Below are positions 45,168 through 56,454 of a stretch of DNA of 64,000 bases, piece by piece. This stretch comes from Macrothele yani (Eukaryota > Arthropoda > Arachnida > Araneae > Macrothelidae). The first letter of the stretch is position 1, and every line of letters starts with the position of its first letter. A program made the translations under genes and the position numbers. The notes beneath the pieces are model-generated. The model saw nothing but the letters and a program-made list of their open reading frames with translations. It was not told where the DNA came from and ran no database searches. The stretch covers positions 121,849,922 to 121,913,921 of the forward strand of contig CM077001.1 in NCBI GenBank assembly GCA_039090855.1, written 5' to 3'.

Positions 45168-46297
45168 ATGTTTTGCCTTGCTAATTTCACATATTTTGAA
45201 CACACGATAGAAAGACAGAGAGAGCGCATGATGTGTACATTTAAACAAGAAATCTTTGACTTTGAGAAAGGAAAGATTGTTGGGTGTTATATTAGCAGGT
45301 TGTCCATAACAGAAATCGAGAGGCGTTTAAACATACCCAAGTCAACTGTTTTGGATGTACTGAATAAGTGGAAGACACATGGTGTGCCTGAAGCAGCAAA
45401 ACGTACTGGCAGACCAAAGAAAATCAGTGATAGACGACGTCAAAGCCTCAGGACAGTCGTTACAGCTAATCGGCGGAGTACTCCACAAGACCTTAGTGCA
45501 CAGGTCAGTCAAAATGCTGAAACCTCGGTAGGTACACGTACCATTTGCAGAGAACTTCATTCCATGGGTTACTGTGGTCATGTGGCTGCTCATAAGCCTT
45601 TCATCACCACTCGGAATGCTACTCGTCGTTTAGCATGGTGTAAAGAACATTTATTGTGGACCGTAGATCAATGGAAATTGGTCCTATGGACTGACGAATC
45701 CAGATACACGATCCATCAGTCTGATGGCCATGTGTGAGTATACCACAGTGTACTGTTTATACGGTCAAGTTCGGAACTGACAGTGTACTTGTGTGGGGGT
45801 GTTATTCGTGGTATGGTACCTGCCCATTGGTTATCGCGGACAAACCTGTTAACCAGCACGTCTACCTTGATATTCAGGACAATTACGTCCTATTAACTCT
45901 GTGGCAATACTATGGAACCGAGCCTTGGTGGTACCATCAGGATAATGCACCGAGCCATAAAGCAAGTACTGTTGCGGCGTGCTTTGACAATAATTCTGTA
46001 TCGTGTGCGGACTGGCCAGCACAGAGCCCTGATCTTAATCCCATAGAGCACTGCATAAAAAGTTTGGAACCAAGGCCTACTACTAAGCAACAGTTAGCAG
46101 CAGCAATATGCACTGAATGGAAGCGCATACCTACCACTGTGTTCCAAAACTTCGTCGAAAGCATGTCTCGAAGGGTCAGTGCATGCATCAAGGCCAAAGG
46201 TGGACTGACACTGTACTAATGTATGTCAATAAATGCTATGTTGTGTTTCTCTTCTAGGTGTCTGGTGACTTTTGTCAATATAGTGTATATATGGGAT
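45168..46297 (+). pseudogene. Tc1-like transposase and 3' end, 5' TIR missing
   Basis: The first frame (to 45737) begins near MMCTFKQEIFDFEKGKIVG (HTH; EIERRLNIPKSTVLDVLNKW), then GTRTICRELHSMGY and LWTDESRYTIHQSDGHV (first D), and ends at a TGA. The second frame (to 46219) resumes with VKFGTDSVLVWGCYSW, YHQDNAPSHKAS (second D) and [10 protein letters not shown] (E), ending AKGGLTLY. A few residues after the E are missing compared with the family LWDELE form. The right TIR reversed reads tatacactatattgacaaaa (to 46297 approx.). The left TIR is absent. Confidence 0.88.
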
Positions 46298-46745
46298 TCC
46301 TTCCAATGTTTGCTGCTTACATATGGAGTAGATATGTGGACCTTGACTGAAAAAGGCATACAAGCATACAAAGACTACAGACAATGGAAAGAAGCCTGGA
46401 GAGATGCATGCTTGGTGTAACCAGGAAACATAAGAAGAGGAATCATGGATAAGAAAAATGACAAAAGTGGAAGACATCATGATCAGAGTAAAATCCCCAA
46501 AATGGCAATGGGCTGGACATATTGCCAGAAGGACAGACCACTGATGGACAACCAGAATTTTAGACTGGATTCCAAGGGACTGGAAAAGACCAAGAAGAAG
46601 ACCATGTAGGAGATGGGTGGACAAAATTCGAAAGCATGTAGGAGTGGCATGGAGGAGACTGGCTCAAGACAGAATGTTGTGGAAGAAACTTGGGGAGACC
46701 TTCATCCAGCAATAGATTGATGATAGTTGATAATGATGGCATGGG
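46298..46745 (+). mobile_element. LINE 3' tail fragment
   Basis: Matches the copy at 33241-33533: atgacaaaagtggaagacat, aatggcaatgggctggacat and ttggggagaccttcatccag. It also extends further upstream (gacctggactg-like ACC TTG ACT GAA region reading WTLTEKGIQAYKDYRQW). It ends in gataatgatgg repeats. It directly follows the Tc1 end. Confidence 0.8.
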
Positions 46746-47518
46746 ATATTTTACCAAAACAGTCACGGTAACTGCCTGCCATTAGAACATACAATGCTGA
46801 CTGTATGGGAGATAAATGCTTCAAACTGTCATACTCACCAAGAAATTAAGATATGTGATCATTTATTCATTTTTTTGTGATGGTTGGCTTTACTTGACAG
46901 TTTGAAGCATTAATAGTTCTGTTATGGTCTTCATATTATCATTATTTTTGCATACTTTCAATAAACAGTGCAGTTTAATATCAACACATATGTATCACTT
47001 ATTTTTTTTTCTCCAAATCTTGTGATTTTTAACCCTTAATCACCAAAAACCAAGCAACGGAAACAATGCCCTAGTGAGTCACCTCTTGATTGTGAGCAAT
47101 ATATTGGACACACCTTTCTCATGACTTAACAACAATAAAATCATATCACCTGCTGATACTCATAATTCATTTCATTTAGTAATATGTACTGCTAACATAG
47201 TTTGTTTGTTTATGTAATATCTACTCATGCATAAACTGTCAATACTGCAAACCTATTCAGGAGCATCACTTCATTCTTACTTTTTTTTTCTGCCTCCTTC
47301 TAAAAGCTCAGAACAGTTCACTTCATCTCTCCTCCTCCTTGTATTTTATCCGAATATTCATGGCAATAAGCATTGAAAACATAATGGAACAAGGCTATCA
47401 CACAAGTACCAGATGTGTCTTTTGATGAAGAAAAAGAAAACTCGAATTTAGAAAGCTTCCCAATATATATTAAAATCACATAAAATCTAGAAAATTGTAA
47501 AGTCAACTGGGATACTGT
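46746..47518. other. Unassigned intron sequence
   Basis: No element recognised; T runs near 47005 and 47280. Confidence 0.45.
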
Positions 47519-47526
47519 GTCCACAG

Positions 47527-48089
47527 TAGAGATGGGCAGACCGATTCTTTCAATTTGACTCACTAAAAAGATTCATTCATTTTGGTCATTTGATTCTTCC
47601 GGTTCAGAGAATGATTTGTGTCTCAGAGTCGATTCTGAGTCAGATCATTTGGTTCATTTCAGTCAGTGATTCTTCCGGTTTAGAGAACAATTTGTATCTA
47701 GTGAAAGGATTCTGAGTTGGATCCTTTTGTTTGTTGACAGTTTCCGGTTTAGTGGACGATTTTTAAGTTTAAATTTGTTTTTAATTCTTGGAAATTTTGT
47801 TCCTCGAGGTGAACGTTTCGAAAGTACGTTTCGAAACGTTCACATAATTTATTGCATTCGTACACTTTTCAATAGGGTAAGATTTTTTGACTAGAACATG
47901 AACCTCACTGAAATTTTGATGTCTAGTAAAAAGTAGTTCCAAAGATATTGGCTTTGAGTTCTGACTGATTCATTAAGGGAATCAGCTCCTTTGTGGAATT
48001 AATTCTTTTCAGAAAAGATTCATTCGCCAATGACTCAGTTCCCTGATTCGCTTTTTTTAACGAATCTTTCGCGAACGACACAATCTCTA
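47527..48089. mobile_element. hAT non-autonomous element rich in GATTC motifs
   Basis: The flanks gtccacag at 47519-47526 and 48090-48097 are identical 8-bp duplications. The ends are tagagatgggc (left) and, reversed from the right, tagagattgtg. About a dozen GATTC/GAATC motifs, often as tgattcttccggttcagaga or similar, crowd both halves. A small palindrome, gtgaacgtttcga and tcgaaacgttcac with a 9-base gap, lies near 47811-47845. No gene. The 563-bp length and duplication fit a hAT MITE. Confidence 0.9.
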
Positions 48090-48097
48090 GTCCACAG

Positions 48098-48822
48098 AGT
48101 ACATTCATTCCTTTATTTATTTTCAGATCACACCTCTGAAGTGGGTTTTTAAACACAGACTAGAGAGAAAAAAATGCAAACTACCTACAACATTTCCTTA
48201 TCTTTTTCATTCCATTGCAAGATTTTCTGCTTCTGACAAATTGCTACCTTTATCATTGGTGGCCAATTTTGCATTATAAATATACCTGGTTCTGCATCTT
48301 TCCTGTTGGTCTGTGGACAGCTGCTTTAGAATGTAACATGTGGAATTTTTTTCTCTCTCCCACATTGAAGAGTGTGCCCAACCCACCTAAGAATGAATCT
48401 TGCAGAATGAGTTTTGTACTGACCTTTTTCTGCTCAGCACATTTCTGATTTATGAGAAAGAAGACAAAGTTTTTTTTGTTTTTGTTTTTTAGTGCTTTAA
48501 AAAAAGTTAGTAAAAAAGCAGAAAAAAAAACCTTTTTTCATCTTTCTCATAAAGCAAAAATGTGCTGAGCACAAAAAGATCAGTATAAAACTCATACTGC
48601 TAGCTTCAATGAATAATGCCATGTATTTGAGCATAACAGGCTTAGCTCTAAATGCAGTTCTACTTAATGCCATCTAAGCATGTTTTCACATGAACTTGTC
48701 TTCTACAGTAAAAATACCCAACTCACATCCAATACTTGTATTACTAATTCTGGCACATCACTCAATCCATTCATTTATTCCTAAAATTCCTCTTATCACA
48801 CTCCGATTGGCCCACATCTAAT
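48098..48822. other. Unassigned sequence with inverted AT-rich segment
   Basis: tctgctcagcacatttctga near 48430 has an inverted partner in tttgtgctcagcaca-type sequence near 48555, so a small fold-back of about 150 bp lies around T/A runs at 48470-48535. Nothing else recognised. Confidence 0.5.
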
Positions 48823-50047
48823 TACACTATCTACCAACAAGTAATTGGACACCTGTGATGGCAAAGGAAAACAAAGTTTATTCACCTTCAATAGTTGGTG
48901 GAGACTCCACGAGCGGCAATTACAGCTGCAACCCTCCGGGGCATACTCTCAACCAGGCGCTGTATGACAGCTAGTGGTATTTTCTTCCACTCGGCTTGGA
49001 GAAGACAGGTCAGTTCCTTCACCGATTTCGGACGGTGGGGGCACCCCTTAAGTCGACGCTCCAACTCGTCCCAGAGGTGCTCGATAGGGTTAAGGTCCGG
49101 GTTCTGCGCAGGCCAGTCCATTTGATTAACCCCATTGTTACCATACCAAGCCATGGTGGACCTCACAACATGACAGGTGGCATTGTCATCCTGAAAGTAA
49201 CATGGGTCCACCCCGTAAAACTGCCACAATGTAGGAAGCGCATGGTCATCCAAAATGGTGCAGTAGGTCTCGGCGTTGAGTCTACCAGGAATTGCGACCA
49301 AGGGTCCCATGCCATAACAGGAGAAACACCCCCATAGCATAATTCCACAGCCGCAGAACTTCACTGTTGGCACAATACATTCCTGCAGGAGGCGTTCTCC
49401 AGGCAGACGCCAAACCCAGACCCTGCCATCCGAACGGTAGAGGGTGAACCTTGATTCGTCACTCTAGAGAACCTATTTCTACTGTTCAACGGTCCACTGT
49501 CGACGTTCTTTGCACCACGTAAACCGAGCAGCGCTATTGGACTTGGTGATCAAAGGCTTGTGGGCGGCAGCACGTCCATGATAACCGAGCAGATGGGCTT
49601 CTTTACGGATGGTATTCATCAAAAGAACACTCCTGGATGCCTGTTGAAACTCCTCGCGGATGTGGCCCATCGATTTGGAGCGGTTCTTCCGAATATCTCT
49701 GGCCAGCTACCATCGGTCTCTAACTCCCAGTTTTGTGGGTCTGCCGGGTCAGGGCACATTCCGACAGTCACCTCTCATCTTCCACTTGACAATCACGTAG
49801 GCCACTGTCAATTTTGGGTACTTCAACTCGCTAGATATGTCACATATGGATCGGCCATTTCTGTGATACCCGACGATTACACCTTTCTCGAAATCAGAGA
49901 GCTCTGAACTGTGTGGCATCTTGCATGCGACTGGTTGCGTTGTTGTTTCCCACACAATATCTAACGGCGGTGGCCGTGACGTGTATCACAGGACCGCAGA
50001 TATCGTCGATTGCAGGGGTGTCCAATTACTTGTTGGTAGATAGTGTA
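48823..50047 (-). mobile_element. Tc1-like element inside a LINE fragment
   Basis: Inverted ends tacactatctaccaacaagt (left) and the same on the reversed right end continue to aattggacacc, with TA at both borders. Length 1,225 bp. One broken transposase is on the minus strand. The right flank is the LINE piece at 50048-50600. Confidence 0.95.
48888..49919 (-). pseudogene. Tc1-like transposase, stops between N- and C-halves
   Basis: The start is MPHSSELSDFEKGVIVGYHR (49919), with HTH continuing in SICDISSELKYPKLTVAYVI. The middle (49479-49670) reads NTIRKEAHLLGYHGRAAAHK and CKERRQWTVEQ, then stops at about 49478 just before [14 protein letters not shown] (first D). The C-terminal frame (48888-49373) has [30 protein letters not shown] (second D) and [17 protein letters not shown] (E), ending RGVSTNY. 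Length is normal; two or three disabling changes. Confidence 0.92.
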
Positions 50048-50600
50048 TCTAACAAAAGCCTTACTTTGTGCTAAACTCTCATTGGTATAGAAGAAGGTAG
50101 GCACTACATTGCAAACAGCCAGCTTTGTTCTTTGACCAATCTTCTTCATAGTGAAGAAAGTCTTATAAAGCTTATATAAGAACTTTCCTGCTTTGCTAAT
50201 TCTGTTGTTGTCCAATTCCTTATCAAAATCTTCTGCCTCAATAAATATTACATGAAAATAGTTAAAATATGACAGCTGTTCAAGAACCTTTGCCTGAAAT
50301 GCATAATTAATATTCTTAAAGGCTCGACTTAAAACCACAGATTTAGACTTTTCAACATTTATTCTCATTCTGTTTTACACAAGTCCTACTTAGCTGATTA
50401 AAGAATACACTAAAAGATACTAACACTCTTAAATATTAACACACAACAGAACACAGAAGACTTGATACTAGAATTGCCTATTTCAACATTTATAACAAAA
50501 AGACACTTTCATGAACAAGCTTATCCATGTAAATAGAAAATAAAAGTATAGGCAACTTACATCCCTGCCATACCCCAGAAATAATCTCAAATTACTTAGA
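50048..50600 (-). mobile_element. Non-LTR retrotransposon, polymerase fragment
   Basis: On the minus strand GVWQGCKLPILLFSIYMDKL is read near 50580-50520 (motif B of the polymerase). After a gap comes MRINVEKSKSVVLSR (50368), FNYFHVIFIEAED and RISKAGKFLYKLYKTFF, then YTNESLAQSK. The order matches an insect RT thumb region. It is cut on its 3' side by the Tc1 at 48823-50047; the continuation beyond 48823 was not recognised. Confidence 0.82.
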
Positions 50601-51791
50601 AGTATTTTTTTCATTTATGAGATATTTAGTGTAAAGAATTTTTTTGACTGATTCCACCAACTTGCCTTTCACATCTTAACTATATATAGACTACATAACA
50701 TGCACTTTTTCCTCCTAACATATTCAATAACAGAGATAAATATGTAACAATATTTTACACTTCCTCGGTAGTCCAGGACAGATCAATAGGTGTCACAAAT
50801 TTTCATGTTATTATGAGTGATGTTAAATGTGAAGAAACTGAGAAGTTATATACATCCAAGAGATAACAAACAAGATAACTGTATTAAATATTTAAAGGGT
50901 ACATTTTAAATAAATCAACGCTACATGCTACTGCCATCTAGGAGAAAATATTTATAACTAGGCGGCATGGGAAATGGAATCCTCTAAAGCCAACATGCAA
51001 AATGAGAAACACAAATATATGCTCACATCACCTACACAGAAATATATAATATCTAGGAAAGGTAAAAAATGAATGGGAAATCTTAAAAAGACATCTATCT
51101 ATATGAAACAAAAAGTATTTCCAATACAGCTTCAAGAAGTGGGTATACTGCGACATAAAAAAACATGCACTTTTTTTTTCTGGCTACAGGAAAACAGTGC
51201 AACTAAAAAAAATTCAATCATGTATGAAAATTTTGGGGCATATATATCTCTATCTGACACACACAAAGAATTTTTCTATTCCATCTGCTCTAGAAATGGA
51301 GATACATAGTACTCATATCTTGAGAAATCATATGTACATTAGCAACTCCTGAAGAAAGAATTATTTCTGAGGCAAAGACAGCTGTTGGTGGTGCATACTG
51401 ACAATTTGATAATGAAAAAAAAAAAACATTTGCTCCATCCTACTTACTGATGCACTATAATATTTCCATATGAATTGATAAACAAAACCAAAAAATCCCT
51501 TTTGTGCCATACACATGTCAAAAGACATAAACATGCTAAAAGATTACTTTCATTTGAGATATGGGCTGACCTTTTGTGAAATGGGTATAAAATACAATGT
51601 AAAACAATATTATGCTGTGCACAAGGTGTTCAATTTAAAATGCAACCACACAATTCCAGCTCAGTTTTACCTCACAAGATTTATATCAGTAACAATACAG
51701 AAAACACAATACAAACCGAAACACAGTTTACCATAACTGCTGCGTGTGTTTCCTCCATGAAGTCCTCCATTTTTATTCTGCAGACATTCAC
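50601..51791. other. Unassigned AT-rich intron sequence
   Basis: Small open frames (51073-51309, 51515-51736) show no domain. No TIRs recognised. Confidence 0.45.
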
Positions 51792-52058
51792 TCACTTTAC
51801 CATGTTCTGTGCCATAGAACAAAGTGTTCTTTGATTTATAATTGCAAATGACTTCTCAGCAGAGATTTCTCTGTACTGTAAAGAAAATTTCAAATACATG
51901 CCCTTTGCTATGGCCCAGAGAAAGAAATCTGGTGAATACACACTGGAAGATCTGCAGTCCACAGCACCTTTGAAATGATCTGTTCTCCCAAAAATTCTAG
52001 CAATAATGCTACAGCTGCTTGCATAGTATGGCAGGTACTGCCACTTTGGTGAACTCAT
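51792..52058 (-). pseudogene. mariner-like C-terminal relic (weak)
   Basis: The minus frame reads GRTDHFKGAVDCRSSSVYSP then DFFLWAIAKGMYLK. This looks like a worn form of the PPRSPDLxxxDFFLWGYIK third-D region seen at 19444 and 20108. No other motif survives. Confidence 0.45.
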
Positions 52059-53006
52059 GTGTTCCTCTTGTGAACTTCCAGAGAAGTGATAAATTTATTC
52101 AGATATCTTGATAACATTCTGCTTTCACAGTATGCTCAATGAAAACTGATCAATACTGGATACCATGGTGAGCTCTTGTAATCCAGTTTCTTCTAGGCCA
52201 TGACTGGCAGATGATTCTGGCTGTGCAAATACTGATCAATAACTCGGTGCCATGGCAGTGCAAATCGAATAAAAAAATCCTCACTGACTGCAATGTACTT
52301 TTGTGACAATTATGCCATTTCTCCAACTTTTCAAACTCTATAGCCAGTCATTTTTAGCTATTAGAACTCGCTTCAAATGAAAGCACTAGTAAAATCAAAT
52401 TTTATCCAAATGGCTGTTGTAACCAGTCTCAGTACTGGAGGGTGGCAACAAAATCAGTAGGTTGCAACACATGAATGTGACATGCTCACAAGTGAAGCAA
52501 CTGTGCTGTGCTGTGTGTGTATGTGCACTATGTGTACTGCCTAAAAATACATCTCTGCAATGATTTAGAGGGAAACCACAACAAACAAAGTCCAATGCCT
52601 CCCAGTAGGGTGTCTTTTTACAGCTACACAACTGTGGTTATGCTTTAACTATAGACAACTGAACTCTTGGAACTTCCTCACATGGAACACTAGGAACACT
52701 TCTAGGAACAATGCAAATGGAATTGTTGCCACAATAATGTTCCACAATGGAAATTCCTTCCTTATGAATCAAAGACATTTCCTTGATCAATAAACTGCCG
52801 CCATCTCATACATCCACACCATTTCCAGATGACTGTTTGAGAAATTTCAAAGACCAGGGAAATTCAACCCACTGAAAATGATAGTGCCCTTTTCTACAGA
52901 ACAGAACTCTTTCTGCCTTCTTCCTCAAACATATAGCATATTATGTGATAATTGTTGAGGCTGTTCCTCTACTAGCTGTTGGATTTGGGGGCTTAGACTG
53001 CCACCA
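52059..53006. other. Unassigned intron sequence
   Basis: The phrase gatcaatactggataccatg near 52148 is partly repeated as gatcaataactcggtgccatg near 52234, so there is some local duplication. Nothing coding recognised. Confidence 0.4.
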
Positions 53007-53232
53007 TTTTTTTTTTTTTTTATTGAAGGTTAATGACTGCAGTGAGGAACTCAATGGGCTATAAACAGTCACTCATCCCTTATTTACAGCCACTAGCTCC
53101 AGAGAAGGGAAAGAGCCAGTGCCGTAAGACAAACACAACATCCATGCCTCTCCGGGATTTAAACTCTGACTGTTCTTGAAGAAATTATCATAAGCTAGCT
53201 GCGCTTAGAATACTGTGCCACCTTAGAGAGCC
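53007..53232 (-). mobile_element. tRNA-derived SINE, family 1
   Basis: T tract at 53009-53026, then attgaaggttaatgactgca, caatgggctataaacagtca, agagccagtgccgtaagaca and cacaacatccatgcctctcc in the same order as the copy at 15961. The B-box (gggatttaaactctg on plus) is worn. Confidence 0.87.
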
Positions 53233-53480
53233 AATAACGCAAATTAATTTTTCAAACGTACATCATTTAAACCTATTTTGTTTTTCAAAAGATCATGCTA
53301 TACAAATTTTAAACTATACTCTTTTATTCTATACAGTTAATCAACTCATTACTCACTTCCATTATGAAAGAAACAAAAAAAAAAAAAAACTTTCAAAATC
53401 AATTGCTCACAAAACATCACCTTACACATTTTCTGTAATTCAATAAAATTATAATTACTTTTTTTCAGATCAGTACTTAC

Positions 53481-53577
53481 TGTGTATAAGATAAGGACTG
53501 AAACAAACTGAGTGAGGCTGTACATAGCAATAAATTTAAAGGTGGAGAATGATGTGACAAGTGCACAACGGCCTTCT
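53481..53577 (-). CDS. ATP13A2/3-like: P5B-type ATPase exon, M5 region
   Basis: On the minus strand a pyrimidine-rich acceptor (tttctttttttcag) opens a 97-bp exon closed by gtaagtac. After one base that completes a split Arg codon it reads [20 protein letters not shown] and [12 protein letters not shown]. This is the conserved RE-GR-x-ALxTSFxxFKFMxLYS segment that forms M5 in ATP13A2/3 proteins, a stretch recognisable with high certainty. It ends in phase 0, which fits exon 13571-13643 after an intron of 39,837 bp. The upstream exon (P-domain end) was not found between 53578 and 64000 and is presumed outside. Function by family: P-type ATPase exporting polyamines from late endosomes/lysosomes. 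Confidence 0.9.
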
Positions 53578-54056
53578 CTGAAAAAAAGAAAGACAAAAAA
53601 CAACCAGTGATTACAGGTTATATAAATCAAGAGTGTCACTAAAAACAAACATTACTTTGCATAATACAAAGGAAGCAAATATATTTTATGCATAAAATCT
53701 CCTGTTCCAAATTAAAGATAGCACGCAAACTTTTTTATTTTCATTTATGAATTTTATTGATGTTCAGATACACACACAACTGTAATAATACCTGTGGAAA
53801 TTATACTACTTTTATGAACACACATACACACAGAGGGGAACAAAAAACAAGTCTTTTGCTTTACTGTCTGCTTATTTACTACATCCATAAGACATTTTAA
53901 TAGCAGAAATAGAACTGCTTGCAGAAGTGGCATGTCATGCCATTCCTGTGATCAATTCAATCAGCCATACTAATTTAGAATACTGTTGCACTGGAATTTC
54001 TACTTTCTCATTGTTAGTTACCAAAAAAACACAGCTTCCCATTTCTGTAAGCAACA
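53578..54056. other. Intron sequence upstream of the M5 exon
   Basis: Nothing recognised. It contains the polypyrimidine tract and splice acceptor of the M5 exon at its left edge. Confidence 0.55.
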
Positions 54057-55747
54057 TACACTGAAATATCAAAAGTCATGGAATAGCAATATGCAAATTT
54101 TTATTTGCCACTGTCATCATATAAAGGCTTTGACACAAGCCACGATTTTTAACAGTTGTGAGGTGTAATCTCATGAGTCAGGTTGAACAACTGCCAGTAG
54201 GATTATAGCAAGCCGAAGTGAATTATTGGAGTTTGAATGAGGCATGGTAGTGGGAGCCAGACAGATGGTACATTCAGTTTCCAAAGTTGTGCGAACATTC
54301 AACATTCCTCGATTCGTGGTGTCACATGTGTACCAAGAATACCTCATGGAAGGCATTACCACCCACCGTGGACAGCGCAGTGGCTATTCACGAGTGCTGA
54401 AACTGTGACCAGCAGCATCTGACTGGGAGTCGACATGCTAACAGACAAGCGACATTGGCTCAAATGACATCCACACTTAATGAAGGAGGTACCAGAGACA
54501 TATCCATCAGGTCAGTGCAGCGTAATTTAGCATCCATGGGGTTATAGTAGCAGAAGACCCACCAAAGTGTCTTTGTTAACACCACAACACTGGACACAGT
54601 GCCTCACCTGGGTTCATGAACATGGTAATTGGACCCTGGATAACTGGCAACATCTGGCGTGGTCTGACGAGTCACGCTACCAGTTGTTACGAGCTGATGG
54701 TAGGGTTTGGGTGTGGCACAGACCTGATGAGGCCATGAAGCCAGGCTGTTAAAAAGGCCTGTACAAGCTGGTGGTCGTTCCATACATGTGTGGGGTGTCT
54801 TTACGTGGCACTGTTTGGGTCTTCTGGTCCTTGTGAACACGTCATTAACCGGTAATCACCTTGTTGCTTTGCTGGGTGACCATTTGCAGCCCTTCATGGA
54901 CTTCATGTACCCCAACAACAACAGGATTTTCCAGGCAGATTAATGCAATATGTCATCGGGCCCAAGTTGTCCAAAATTGGTTTGAGGATCATTCTTGACA
55001 GTTCCAATGGATGGTGTGGCCACCACGTTCACCCGACATGAACCCAATAGAGCACTTATGGGACATGGTGAAAAGGTCCATTCGTACCCAAGATCTTGCA
55101 CTTACAAATACCGTAATTTTCGTCGTATTATCCACACCAGCATATAATCCGCAGCCCATGAAATTCACACACACACAAAAATTTCCTTCACATAATCCGC
55201 AGACCGTGACATTCGGGGAAAAAAATCGACGTATAATCCACACATCATAGATGTTTATCCGGAAGCGGAATTTCTGACAGAAAAGTCGTTCGCCCAGAAG
55301 TCCGATGTAGTAGGTAAAAAAACAAAACAAAAACGCTCTTACTAAATAAAGAAACTCATTTTTAAATGTTCCTTTTTTATATACCACAATTTTTGGGCTA
55401 AGAGCTGTGGCCCTTATGCCGAATTTGTTTTCGATAAGACTGTTTCTGCCTTGACCTTTTTTTTTTTTTTTTTCATGCAGATGCTTAGTAAATTTTTAAA
55501 AACGTCTTTTTTTTTTTCACAAACTTCACTGTGATCGCCCTCCCCCCTTTCTACTCATACATTAGACACCTCTATTGAAAGATAACTCCGGTGTCCTGAT
55601 GTTGATTCAGAAGGGAAAGTGGGGGAGGATGGGGAAATGCTCGCGTAGGTCTTAAGGTTAGGAGGTTTGTTTGTGAAAGGAATGTCAGACTTAAATGCCC
55701 TTTGCATGGGGGAGTGGGGGAAGCACATCCCGTGGCTGTGGCAGCAG

Positions 55748-56454
55748 CATAGAATGTTAATAGCAGGAGGACAGGGGTTGGAATAGGGACATAAGCACAC
55801 TAAGCATAGAATGTTAATAGAAAGGGGATGGAATAGGGACATAAGCACACTAAGCATAGAATGTTAATAGAAGGGGGATGGAATAGGGACATAAGCACAC
55901 TAAGCATAGAATGTTAATAGAAGGGGGATGGAATAGGGACATAAGCACACTAAGCATAGAATGTTAATAGAAGGGGATGGAATAGAGACATAAGCACACT
56001 AAGCATAGAATGTTAGTAGAAGGGGGATGGAATAGGGATATAAGCACACTAAGCATAAAATGTTAATAGAAGGGGGATGGAATACGGACATAAGCACACT
56101 AAGCATAGAATGTTAATAGAAGGGGGATGGAATAGGGACATAAGCACACTAAGCATAGAATGTTAGTAGAAGGGGGATGGAATAGGGACATAAGCACACT
56201 AAGCATAGAATGTTAATAGAAGGGGGATGGAATAGGGACATAAGCACACTAAGCATAGAATGTTAATAGAAGGGGGATGGAATAGGGACATAAGCACACT
56301 AAGCATAGAATGTTAATAGAAGGGGGATGGAATAGGGACATAAGCACACTAAGCATAGAATGTTAATAGAAGGGGGATGGAATAGGGACATAAGCACACT
56401 AAGCATAGAATGTTAATAGAAGGGGGATGAAATAGGGACATAAGCACACAAACT
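55748..56454. repeat. 50-bp minisatellite, about 14 copies
   Basis: The unit ttaatagaagggggatggaa, tagggacataagcacactaa, gcatagaatg repeats with only scattered single-base changes and an occasional one-base length change. It lies inside the pogo element. The first unit is more diverged (caggaggacaggggttgg), suggesting expansion from a single ancestral segment. The minus open frame 55555-55857 is produced by the repeat. Confidence 0.97.

Noticed and set aside
49961..50368. A single 135-codon minus-strand gene
   Set aside because: It is a LINE polymerase fragment that continues by chance into the end of an inserted Tc1; the last codons are transposon sequence.
55748..56454. Regular 50-bp repeats resembling a CRISPR array
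   Set aside because: Units are contiguous with no unique spacers, and the locus is inside a eukaryotic transposon. It is a minisatellite.
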